A stretch of DNA of 27,282 nt from a virus. The stretch is taken from positions 1-27,282 of IMG/VR virus record IMGVR_UViG_3300025626_000106, one strand, 5' to 3'. Positions 1 through 6,130 of the stretch are shown piece after piece; position 1 is the first letter of the stretch, and each line of letters starts with the position of its first letter. Below the pieces are notes generated by a model. The model saw only the letters and a list, made by a program, of their open reading frames with translations. It was not told the DNA's origin and did no database searches. The position numbers and the translations under genes are program-made.

Positions 1-272
1 GGGTGAGCGCTTTGCTCCATCATTAGCTGCACCCTTTCATTCTGTTCGACAGGTAGGTCGAAGCATAGCTGCGACCAGTCGCTGACGCGCTTAGTTGGCC
101 GGACCTTGGCTACGTGGGCATACAGATCGCCACGCCACCAGTTGAGATTATTGTTGAGTGACTCGATGGTGTTATAAGCTTCGGCCAGTTGGGCATCGCT
201 CACATCATCCGGCAGCGTTAGCACCTGCGCTTTAATATCAAAAATGGGTTTATGTGTCAGGGTTGTCTTCAT
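1..272 (-). CDS. Small unknown early protein, cut by the window start (probably continues at the right end)
   Basis: Open from ATG at 272 to the window edge (90 full codons). The start begins MKTTLTHKPIF and overlaps the stop of the upstream gene as ATGA, so the two are translationally coupled. Visible features are an acidic stretch around residues 20-30 and a Trp-rich segment near residue 45 (NNNLNWWRGDLYAHVAK). I do not recognise a family. If the last base of the window is joined to base 1, the frame continues CCG GAT AGG CGT and ends at a TAA at 27254-27252, giving a protein of about 101 residues, 26 bases ahead of the small terminase gene. It would then be the last gene of the early leftward operon. 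Coding is well supported by the overlap; the function is unknown. Confidence 0.65.
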   Translation of the reverse strand, partial: MKTTLTHKPIFDIKAQVLTLPDDVSDAQLAEAYNTIESLNNNLNWWRGDLYAHVAKVRPTKRVSDWSQLCFDLPVEQNERVQLMMEQSAH

Positions 273-736
273 TGTTTGCGCTTGGTTTGATTGGTTGATC
301 TGTAAGTCGCACACGCTTCGGCCGACTTCATGTAATTAGATGGCGGCAGCCCATACTTCTCAGCGTATGCCTTTACTCGTTTAGAGATTGCAGCCTTGCC
401 CCGAGTGCCGAGCCCATACACTCGAGCGGCATCCTTCATGCTGACCATGCCAGGCAATCCAATCGCATAGCCGACGATCACTGCGGCCAGTCCACTCGCT
501 GTGCCTTTGGGTGGATGTATGACGTCGAGCAAAGCGGCGCGGATCATGTGGAGCGCAGCGTCGCGCTTACCCTTGTCGATCTCTTCGTCGATATAGCCCG
601 CAAAGCCAGCCTCTGCAAGAATGGCATCGACCTCACGCCGTTCGCCACGGTCCGCATCTTGGATCGGTACCGGCATCCTACCTTCAAAGGCAAAGCCGGC
701 ATGCCCGCTTGGGAGTTGCTGATTATGCTCTGGCAT
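269..736 (-). CDS. Small helix-turn-helix-like early protein
   Basis: About 155 residues, starting MPEHNQQLPSG. The longer frame to 802 is less likely: the ATG at 736 has a strong purine run (GAGAGGGGGGG) a few bases upstream, whereas the extension runs into the repeat cluster. The central part is acidic (IDEEIDKGKRD). The C-terminal 60 residues (VSMKDAARVYGLGTRGKAAISKR and on) look like a helix-turn-helix of the kind that scans a helix, makes a turn at GLGTRG and presents a basic recognition helix. Role is unknown; it lies directly downstream of the candidate origin and shares an ATGA overlap with the next gene. A replication accessory or a regulator are both possible. Confidence 0.7.
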   Translation of the reverse strand: MPEHNQQLPSGHAGFAFEGRMPVPIQDADRGERREVDAILAEAGFAGYIDEEIDKGKRDAALHMIRAALLDVIHPPKGTASGLAAVIVGYAIGLPGMVSMKDAARVYGLGTRGKAAISKRVKAYAEKYGLPPSNYMKSAEACATYRSTNQTKRKQ

Positions 737-763
737 TAGTACCCCCCCTCTCGTTTTTAAACG

Positions 764-992
764 TGTGACAGTAAGCCAAATTGCTCGCCAATCTAGTGTC
801 ACGCATCGAGCCCTTTATACATGCGCATCGCAGCGTTTTGTGACAGTAAGACAGAAGAATGTATAATAAGTTAGTGTGTGTGCGCGCACATGAAACGTGT
901 GGTGATTCTAGTGTCACAGTGTCACAGCCCGCCCCCAGTGCAGGTTTCAGCCGATTTTGAAGTGTCACAAACGCCACGGCTAGTGTCACAGA
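764..992. promoter_or_regulatory. Cluster of seven 11-bp repeats, candidate replication origin (iterons)
   Basis: A 230-bp non-coding stretch between the helicase stop and the next gene carries seven copies of an 11-bp element with consensus (C/T)TA(C/G)TGTCACA. Copies reading on the plus strand: 793-803, 908-918, 918-926 (partial, abutting the previous one), 960-970 and 980-990. Copies reading on the minus strand: 775-764 and 850-839. A short AT-rich, alternating purine-pyrimidine segment lies at about 858-890. Repeated binding sites next to a primase/helicase pair are the usual build of an iteron origin, as in P4 or iteron plasmids; that it is the origin here is inference. An operator array is the alternative. 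Confidence 0.6.
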
Positions 993-1002
993 TTGGGGCC
1001 TT

Positions 1003-2493
1003 TTAGTCGTTCGGATCATATCTCTCCTCCTGTTGTTCGGGTTGTTTTTCATTGTCGAAGGCTTCTTGTGACAGTAATCGCCAATAGCGTTTCTTGCCGC
1101 CAGACTCTCGGCCCTGCACGATGCGGCCAGCGTAGGCGGGTCGCTCGGATAGCTTCTTGAGCATCTTGCCAAGGTTCGGATTAGCCTGCGGCACCTTGCC
1201 GCGCTCCTTGTAATCAAGGCCGCTGTCTTCATCTTTAAGGGCCGCTTCGAGATCCACCGCCGAGCCCTTCCACTCACCAGCACCGAGCATGATGTCGTTG
1301 TAATGATTAGAAGATCGCAGCACGGTGCGCTCGATATAGCCCCACAGCCGCGCTTCGGGGCTTAGGAAGTCGATACCCTGCACGATCTCGGGATGCGCAT
1401 AGGGCTTTACCCCAAAGCGCAGGTGCTCTTCTTGCAGCGCTTCGGGTAGTTCAAACTTATTAAGCAACCACCAAAGGAATGCCGGCAGCTCTTGTGACAG
1501 TAAATCCCACACCACTTTCTTAGTGGCGTGCTCATCCCAAGGCCACGCACCGGCGTGAAATTTAAAGCAGTGGACCTTGCCGATCAAATCGTCGTCGAGC
1601 GGCGGCAGCACCAGCAGATTCTCTTCTTCGAGATTGCACGCAAACGTGAGGCGCATAAAGGTCTCGATCTCAAAGCTGTCCTTGTTCTTACCTTCGCAGC
1701 TCGCACCACTCACCGCCACGCACTGCTTTGTGCGGGCCTTTACGATCATGCGATCGCCGATGTGCGTCTTCGATCCCTCATCGTCCACCACCAGGTGCGA
1801 CGAGGTAAACATCTCAGCATTAAAATTACTCTCGCCGAATATATAGCGCAGCGGACGACAGAGTCGGCCGCCGAGCAGCTCAGTGATGATGGCAATGTGC
1901 AGCGACTTACCGCAGCCAGGATCGCCAGCCATGATCAGCGCGTGCCCCTGGTTGGGTTGCCCTTCCTCGAGCGCGAGGTATCCGCGCTTCAGCCATGCGA
2001 GGTGGTAGGGTAGCTGATCGATCTCTTCGGTGCCATATACACCGCGAAAGCCACGATCGAGGAACTGTCCAAGGTTCGGCCAGCCGGCACAGTCCCCGCC
2101 CCATGGTAATTCACTATCGAGCCGCGCCGCATTATCTTCGGGGCTGGCTGGAGCGATCAGTCGCGGGGATTCTGTTATCAATACTTTTTTACCAGAGATC
2201 CAATGCTCGCCAGCATGCCAGCCAGAGTATGGGCCAGCAAAGTCCACCTCGCGTTGATTTGTAATTTCTAGCAGCGCGGCGTCCACTTGGCTCATCTCTG
2301 CCTCGCTCCCCTTAGGGATAGTGGCTTGCAGACCCTCGCTTTTCAGCTGGCGCATCATCTGCCGCTCGTTGCGTTGATGATAGCGCCCATTAATATCGAA
2401 CCAAAAACGCCCACCGCCGCTCGTTGCCTCATAGTAGCAACGCTCGACCGGGCCTTTCGACTCCCCTATTTCAAATTGTCCAATCTCGCCCAT
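1003..2493 (-). CDS. Replicative helicase, SF3-like/DUF5906 type P-loop ATPase
   Basis: 496 residues. The ATPase core shows Walker A GDPGCGKS (190-197), Walker B LVVDDEG (234-240) and a sensor-1-like RLTFACNLEEENL (281-293), the arrangement of phage and plasmid superfamily-3-type helicases in the D5/DUF5906 group. The N-terminal 130 residues hold no motif I recognise and may contact the primase or DNA. The C-terminus (YAGRIVQG to RYWRL, about 453-474) looks like a winged helix as in DUF5906 proteins. It starts two bases after the primase stop, so primase and helicase form a coupled pair; the ring helicase would unwind the origin located just beyond its 3' end. Two copies of the TTACTGTCACA element lie inside the gene and both encode Leu-Leu-Ser-Gln-Glu. 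Confidence 0.88.
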   Translation of the reverse strand: MGEIGQFEIGESKGPVERCYYEATSGGGRFWFDINGRYHQRNERQMMRQLKSEGLQATIPKGSEAEMSQVDAALLEITNQREVDFAGPYSGWHAGEHWISGKKVLITESPRLIAPASPEDNAARLDSELPWGGDCAGWPNLGQFLDRGFRGVYGTEEIDQLPYHLAWLKRGYLALEEGQPNQGHALIMAGDPGCGKSLHIAIITELLGGRLCRPLRYIFGESNFNAEMFTSSHLVVDDEGSKTHIGDRMIVKARTKQCVAVSGASCEGKNKDSFEIETFMRLTFACNLEEENLLVLPPLDDDLIGKVHCFKFHAGAWPWDEHATKKVVWDLLSQELPAFLWWLLNKFELPEALQEEHLRFGVKPYAHPEIVQGIDFLSPEARLWGYIERTVLRSSNHYNDIMLGAGEWKGSAVDLEAALKDEDSGLDYKERGKVPQANPNLGKMLKKLSERPAYAGRIVQGRESGGKKRYWRLLSQEAFDNEKQPEQQEERYDPND

Positions 2494-2495
2494 TG

Positions 2496-3671
2496 TTATT
2501 TTGCTTTTGATACGCTCGTCAGCGCCTCAGTAAATGAATCAGCAGCCAAAGTACCCGCCGCCCACCAATCGTTGATGTCCTTATGTGCGGTGCACTTCAT
2601 CCACCTCACCTCGATCTTAAATATCTCGCGCAGCTTGTGCGCAAAGCTCCACACCGGCAGCGCACCTGCGTGTGCGCGGCGGTCTTCTGTCCAGCCCTTG
2701 GCGGCGTCGTCGGCGTCGGGGATTAACACGATCACCGGCTTGATGCGGCGCAGCAGCGGCGCATAGTGCGACATAAATACGCCCACACCACTCGCTCCAC
2801 GGATGCCAAACACTGCGGCCTGTAATTCTGGATAGTCACTAAATCCACCGATCATTCCAAAGATGGTCGCCGCGTCCCATTGCCCCTCAGTGATCACCCA
2901 CACTGGCGCCTTCACCGACCCCAGTACAAATGGCAAAGCCACCGTCGCTTGCTTATCCCATTTGATGTTCGGCCGATAGCTCCACATTTTGCGGCCATCA
3001 TCATCACACCACCGACTATGGACCCCACACAGCGACCACGCCCCCAGTTTGTGACAGTATTTTTCAACGCTAAACTCAGGCTGCAACTTCCGCCCGGCAC
3101 CCATACGTCCCAGGCTTACCAGGCCAGCCACCCACTCGATCGGCCAGCCGCGTTCAGTCGCCAAATCTTCTTGCCAATTATTATCCGCCGCACGCTCCAG
3201 CGCTAGCTCGTAGCCCCGCGCCACTGGCTTCGGTGCCGGTAGTAAAAGCTCGCCCGCGATCTCATCCAGCCCGAGCTGCGCCCGCACCCAATCGGTACGC
3301 GCTTTCTCGATCGCCTTCTCCTTCTCGGCCTTCCATTCTTGAGCGCTTTTGCGCTGCGCATTCGGGTCCTTTTGATCAGGGTCGCCCCCTGCCAACTCGA
3401 TCAACTTGCGCGCCAGCTGCTGCTTGCTCCATTCAGGAAAGCAAAGCGCCACGAAATTCCACACCCCGCCCTTCTGAGCTTCGTCGGCGTGATCCTTAAA
3501 TACCTTTAATCCCTTCGACACTGAAAAGCTCGCGCCCTTTTTATCCAGGCGAAACGGCGATTTAACCACCCCGTCACGCATCGGGCACGGTGTGCCGTTC
3601 GGGTTCGGGGCCAGCTCCCACACATCGGCGAGGGTCAGCGAGGCAAAGGCTTCTTCTAAAGTAACAAACAT
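2496..3671 (-). CDS. DNA primase with Toprim domain and degenerate CHC2-like N-terminus
   Basis: 391 residues. The N-terminus (CPMRDGVVKSPFR, SFSVS, KVFKDH, GGVWNFVALC; residues 29-77) follows the layout of a CHC2 zinc-binding primase domain, but the Cys-His-Cys-Cys ligand set is not intact: C29 and C77 are seen, while H61 is only a weak candidate. A charged linker (107-127) leads to the catalytic half. The Toprim motifs are clear: TEGQWDA (E262, D266), IPDADDA (D319, D321) and KDINDW (364-369). It should make RNA primers for phage DNA replication with the helicase encoded directly downstream. A purine-rich GGAAGGG precedes the ATG at 3671. It abuts the upstream small gene. The primase assignment is firm; whether the N-terminus still binds zinc is open. 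Confidence 0.88.
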   Translation of the reverse strand: MFVTLEEAFASLTLADVWELAPNPNGTPCPMRDGVVKSPFRLDKKGASFSVSKGLKVFKDHADEAQKGGVWNFVALCFPEWSKQQLARKLIELAGGDPDQKDPNAQRKSAQEWKAEKEKAIEKARTDWVRAQLGLDEIAGELLLPAPKPVARGYELALERAADNNWQEDLATERGWPIEWVAGLVSLGRMGAGRKLQPEFSVEKYCHKLGAWSLCGVHSRWCDDDGRKMWSYRPNIKWDKQATVALPFVLGSVKAPVWVITEGQWDAATIFGMIGGFSDYPELQAAVFGIRGASGVGVFMSHYAPLLRRIKPVIVLIPDADDAAKGWTEDRRAHAGALPVWSFAHKLREIFKIEVRWMKCTAHKDINDWWAAGTLAADSFTEALTSVSKAK

Positions 3672-3890
3672 TTAGCAGTAGCCCTTCCAACGCCGCCACA
3701 GTCGATCGATCTCGTCCCGCTGGGAGCCTGTAAAGTGCACCCGAGCAGATTGATCGCAGACGAAATCGCGGTCCCAGATATTCAAGCGCGCATAGCACTG
3801 GGATGTAATCCAGTCGAGGCGTTCGCGGCGGTCGGCATCCGTCACCACGGCCACCTCTAGGCTATCGCTCACAAGTTTAAACTCGCTCAT
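3672..3890 (-). CDS. Small unknown early protein (72 aa)
   Basis: 72 residues, MSEFKLVSDSLEV and on, ending RLWRRWKGYC. The N-terminal half is acidic and the C-terminal half rich in Arg and Trp. I see no known domain, membrane segment or signal peptide. Its start overlaps the end of the preceding gene by 14 bases and its stop directly abuts the primase start, so it is part of the coupled replication operon. Because of this position an accessory replication or host-takeover role is plausible but unproven. Confidence 0.65.
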   Translation of the reverse strand: MSEFKLVSDSLEVAVVTDADRRERLDWITSQCYARLNIWDRDFVCDQSARVHFTGSQRDEIDRLWRRWKGYC

Positions 3891-4308
3891 GATCCCCCTT
3901 TTTTCGACCTACTCGTTGGAGTGCCGGTAATTGCCCGCCATAACGACTGCGCCACCGTATATAGTTACTGTACTCGACCTTAGCGATCTTACACGCCTCG
4001 GCCGCAAAGTGCCCCGAGTGCATTAAAGCGTTTACCTCTTCGAGTAGTTCACGGCGGCGCTGATCGGTGTAAGAGGTCCGCAGCACCGGCTTAGATAGTA
4101 TGCGCTGGGCTAAATCATAAGCCGCCAATTCGTCACTCAACTCACTTTCAGATTTTAAACGGATCTCAAAGCCCTGCTCAGCTACTTTTTTGATCGATTC
4201 CTGCACCACTTCTGGCGGAAACTTGCCAGCCGCTGTGCTGAGATAGCGCTCGGAGTGCACGTCGCAAAGCTGATTACAGCGCTGCGCTGTTTGAGCCAGC
4301 CCACTCAT
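3877..4308 (-). CDS. Putative DNA-binding protein with C-terminal helix-turn-helix
   Basis: 143 residues. The N-terminal part (residues 1-90) is helical and charged with no motif I know. From about residue 93 the sequence LEEVNALMHSGHFAAEACKIAKVEYSNY followed by IRWRSRYG resembles the helix-turn-helix of transposase/Rep-like DNA binders (helix, AAEACKIAKV turn, recognition helix with Tyr-Arg-Trp-Arg). The start at 4308 overlaps the stop of the 59-residue gene upstream (ATGA), preceded by a G-rich run. Given the repeated motif downstream, it is one candidate for the protein that binds the iterons; other early genes are also candidates. Function is not proven. Confidence 0.65.
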   Translation of the reverse strand: MSGLAQTAQRCNQLCDVHSERYLSTAAGKFPPEVVQESIKKVAEQGFEIRLKSESELSDELAAYDLAQRILSKPVLRTSYTDQRRRELLEEVNALMHSGHFAAEACKIAKVEYSNYIRWRSRYGGQLPALQRVGRKKGDHERV

Positions 4309-4484
4309 CGCCCCCCCCTTTCGCGTATACTTCTCGCTTGACCATACGCAGCATCCCGCAGCGTCGGCCAGTCTTGCCCATGCTTTTCGGCGATCTGCTT
4401 GGAGCGCCGAACCCCGCGTAATAGTGTCACACCATCACAGGCCCGCACGATGCGCGCCACTAACATTTCTATATGTGTATTCAT
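4305..4484 (-). CDS. Small unknown early protein (59 aa)
   Basis: A short frame of 59 codons from ATG at 4484 to TGA at 4305. It starts MNTHIEMLVARIVRACDG and ends RSIRERGGR. It is supported by an ATGA overlap at both ends: its start overlaps the stop of the 95-residue gene upstream and its stop overlaps the start of the 143-residue gene downstream. A GAGG element lies 11 bases before the start. The segment SKQIAEKHGQDWPTLRDAA could be a small helix-turn-helix (residues 28-46). One copy of the phage's 11-bp repeat (4422-4431) is embedded. No family recognised. Confidence 0.65.
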   Translation of the reverse strand: MNTHIEMLVARIVRACDGVTLLRGVRRSKQIAEKHGQDWPTLRDAAYGQARSIRERGGR

Positions 4485-4768
4485 TTTGTTGATACCTCTG
4501 TCGGTTCGTTGTTGGCAGGATAATAAAGTTCGGTCGCTACCTCTGCATGCCCGTCTTTATAAGCCAGGTGTTCCATCTCGTATCTCAAGTCTGTCACTGT
4601 ATCATACAGCTTACGCGCGTATCTTCCCGCCCGTGACCTTTTGCCGTAGGCATTAGGAATGTCGCATGACATACCAATGACGATTGGATCGGTCATAAAT
4701 TTTGCGATTCTCTGGTGCTGTTCGACCGTCAATTGTTTCTTCTTTTTTATAGCCACATCTGTATTCAT
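4481..4768 (-). CDS. Small unknown early protein (95 aa)
   Basis: 95 residues with a lysine-rich start (MNTDVAIKKKKQL) and an acidic end. No domain recognised and no membrane segment. A good ribosome site (AGGGAGGG, 10 bases before ATG) supports the start. The initiation region of this gene, from about 14 bases before the ribosome site through the first codons, is copied at the start of the next gene downstream (4484), where it doubles as the coding end of this gene. It overlaps that gene by ATGA. Early accessory protein by position only. Confidence 0.62.
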   Translation of the reverse strand: MNTDVAIKKKKQLTVEQHQRIAKFMTDPIVIGMSCDIPNAYGKRSRAGRYARKLYDTVTDLRYEMEHLAYKDGHAEVATELYYPANNEPTEVSTK

Positions 4769-4795
4769 TTTATTAATACCCTCCCTGGTTCGTTG

Positions 4796-4981
4796 TTATC
4801 GTTGCCGCTGCTCGTCCCACAGCGCCTCGGTTGTAAAATGGTTGCCAGTGCCAGCACGGTCCCACTCGACGATGTCGTGCTGTAATTGCACAAGGTCCGG
4901 CGTCACCAGATCGCCCGCATCCGCGATGGCCTGCTCGAGCACTGGAAACACGCGCCGGATGATGCTCTCTTCGGTGCCCAT
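4796..4981 (-). CDS. Small unknown acidic early protein (61 aa)
   Basis: 61 residues, MGTEESIIRRVFPVLEQAIADAGDLV and on, mainly helical and acidic. A clear GGAGGT sits 8 bases before the ATG, and the start overlaps the upstream stop as TAATG, which selects this frame over the competing frame 4773-4991 whose product is Arg/His/Gly-rich low-complexity. No known domain. It belongs to the row of small genes between the switch and the primase. Confidence 0.62.
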   Translation of the reverse strand: MGTEESIIRRVFPVLEQAIADAGDLVTPDLVQLQHDIVEWDRAGTGNHFTTEALWDEQRQR

Positions 4982-5199
4982 TATTTGGCACCTCCCATAA
5001 AATGAATGCAGCCGCCCCGCGCTAGGAGCGTGAGGGATGTAGGCTTATAGGTGGGGCGATTTATGCGGCACGGAGCTGCTCGGTCCCATTTTGATAGGTT
5101 CGCCCTCAGCTGACTGCCGAGACGACTGCAAAGTATGTAGTCCTGTAAAGTCGAGCGGCCCAGTGGCTGGCGATCGTGGGGAGTATTAGAAGTGGTCAT
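4981..5199 (-). CDS. Small unknown basic early protein (72 aa)
   Basis: 72 residues, MTTSNTPHDRQPLGRSTLQDY and on; basic, with three Cys residues (C24, C44, C64). It overlaps the upstream stop by ATGA and the downstream start by TAATG, and AAAGGA lies before its start, so it fits the coupled operon. Composition is a little unlike a folded globular protein, and no family is recognised. Coding status rests mainly on the overlaps. Confidence 0.5.
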   Translation of the reverse strand: MTTSNTPHDRQPLGRSTLQDYILCSRLGSQLRANLSKWDRAAPCRINRPTYKPTSLTLLARGGCIHFMGGAK

Positions 5200-5462
5200 A
5201 GTCCTTTACGTGTCTCGATTTGTTTTCCGTTGCGCATCGCCCGATCCACATCTGCGATATTAAAATAGGCCGTCCCGTTGATTTCTTTAGGTTTAAGCCT
5301 TTCCTCTGTTGCCCAGGCTCTCGCAACTCGTCCCTGTTTATCCGACGACCCCAGGTAGCGACCCAAAGCCACATATCCCGCGATCCAAGATGTGCGATAT
5401 GCCAGCGCCTCTTTCATTTCACGAATCTCAGCCAGTACGGTCTCTTCAAAAGCTGTCCTCAT
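5196..5462 (-). CDS. Excisionase-like small DNA-binding protein
   Basis: 88 residues. The second half (ERLKPKEINGTAYFNIADVDRAMRNG) resembles the wing and last helix of MerR/Xis/AlpA-type winged-helix proteins, where an Ile-Asn-Gly turn is followed by an aromatic strand and an Asp-rich helix start. The N-terminal 30 residues form a probable amphipathic helix. It is the second gene of the leftward operon; its ATG overlaps the RHH gene's stop (ATGA) and has a strong GGAGGGGG site. Position beside the switch, about 1.1 kb from attP, suits an excisionase or a second regulator. Family assignment is a pattern judgement. Confidence 0.55.
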   Translation of the reverse strand: MRTAFEETVLAEIREMKEALAYRTSWIAGYVALGRYLGSSDKQGRVARAWATEERLKPKEINGTAYFNIADVDRAMRNGKQIETRKGL

Positions 5463-5632
5463 AGCACCCCCTCCGTATCACTGCGTAGTACGGCAGAGGC
5501 CAAAGCTTGTTCGATAATAAAGCGAATCTGACCTGACACCGTTCGATGGTTCTCTTTAGCGGTTTTTGTCAGTTCTTCCTTCATTTTTCGGGTGATCTCA
5601 AAGGTTTGTATTATTCGTTCGTCGTCTTCCAT
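5459..5632 (-). CDS. Ribbon-helix-helix regulator, first gene of the early operon
   Basis: 57 residues from ATG at 5632 (MEDDERIIQTFEITRKMKEEL and on). A longer frame to 5824 crosses the divergent promoter region and the other RHH gene, so the short start is preferred. Layout is that of an Arc/MetJ-type ribbon-helix-helix: a beta strand (IQTFEITRK, 8-16) that would enter the DNA major groove, helix A (KMKEELTKTAKEN) and helix B after the RTVSGQI turn. It is a paralogue of the divergent plus-strand gene (shared KEN(H)RTVS, I, EQ, L positions). No convincing Shine-Dalgarno site; the leader contains the inverted repeat, so self-regulation is likely. Confidence 0.72.
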   Translation of the reverse strand: MEDDERIIQTFEITRKMKEELTKTAKENHRTVSGQIRFIIEQALASAVLRSDTEGVL

Positions 5633-5714
5633 CCACGCACCGTAATATTCCGTATTACGGCAAGTCAATAAATAATTTGCATTATTTTGTAATACCTTTA
5701 AATCCTTAGCTTGT
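5633..5714. promoter_or_regulatory. Divergent switch promoter/operator region
   Basis: 82 bases between two head-to-head RHH genes. A perfect 8-bp inverted repeat CCGTAATA-N5-TATTACGG lies at 5640-5660, and a further half-site GTAATAC at about 5690-5696. For leftward transcription, TTGACT (5668-5663) is a good -35 and TATTAC (5647-5642), inside the repeat, a possible -10 with a short 15-base spacer. A rightward promoter is less clear: TTGCAT at 5678-5683 followed by AT-rich sequence. RHH repressors commonly bind short inverted or tandem half-sites, so this is the likely operator of the lysis-lysogeny switch. Confidence 0.55.
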
Positions 5715-6020
5715 ATGAGAACAAGAAACCATGGACGGGCAGTGGATAAAACTGCCATCAGCGTATCTATGTCGAAAAGTTTAAAGGCTAAGATACAAAC
5801 AGCAGCAGCAAAGGAAAACCGCACTGTTTCAAATTACATAACTCACCACTTAGAACAGTTCCTCGAGAAGCAACGACCCGGCACAAGTTGGGAACAATTA
5901 ATACCGGCAGCAAAAGCCCAACAATCGGACGACCCAGAGGCGCGCGAGCAAGTGCTAAAAGACATCGCCGCCCGGCAGCTCAAAGATGATGCCGACAAAC
6001 TACGCCGCGATAAGGCATAG
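5715..6020 (+). CDS. Ribbon-helix-helix regulator, divergent from the early operon
   Basis: 101 residues. The RHH core spans about residues 12-52: strand KTAISVSMS, helix A KSLKAKIQTAAAKEN, turn RTVSNY, helix B ITHHLEQFLEK. A charged C-terminal tail (QSDDPEAREQVLKDIAARQ to RRDKA) is probably helical and could mediate oligomerisation. It is transcribed away from the early operon and is the only regulator on the plus strand, the position of a prophage repressor or anti-repressor. No Shine-Dalgarno is visible before the ATG at 5715; an internal ATG at residue 19 would cut the strand and is unlikely. Role as the lysogeny repressor is inferred from context. Confidence 0.75.
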   Translation: MRTRNHGRAVDKTAISVSMSKSLKAKIQTAAAKENRTVSNYITHHLEQFLEKQRPGTSWEQLIPAAKAQQSDDPEAREQVLKDIAARQLKDDADKLRRDKA

Positions 6021-6130
6021 CCCATACAAAAATAACCAGTCATAAAAATAAATAAGGCGCCATCGCTTACCCACTAAAGCACAGGAGCCCGCCGATGGCT
6101 CACCACTGAGCCGTCAGAGGGTTTAGATCC

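Noticed and set aside
764-992. CRISPR array
   Set aside because: Repeats are 11 bp, in both orientations, with irregular spacing and no cas genes.
723-1283. Open frame of 186 codons over the helicase 3' end and the repeat cluster
   Set aside because: Arg/Ser/Cys-rich product with no domain; it is open only because of base composition and the repeats, and overlaps the helicase in another frame.
4773-4991. Alternative frame for the 61-residue early gene
   Set aside because: The product is Arg/His/Gly-rich; the frame 4796-4981 has a good GGAGGT site and a stop-start overlap.
6057-6112. Terminator between the plus-strand RHH gene and the coiled-coil gene
   Set aside because: Inverted repeats GCCATCG/CGATGGC and GGCTC/GAGCC are visible, but stems are short and no T run follows.
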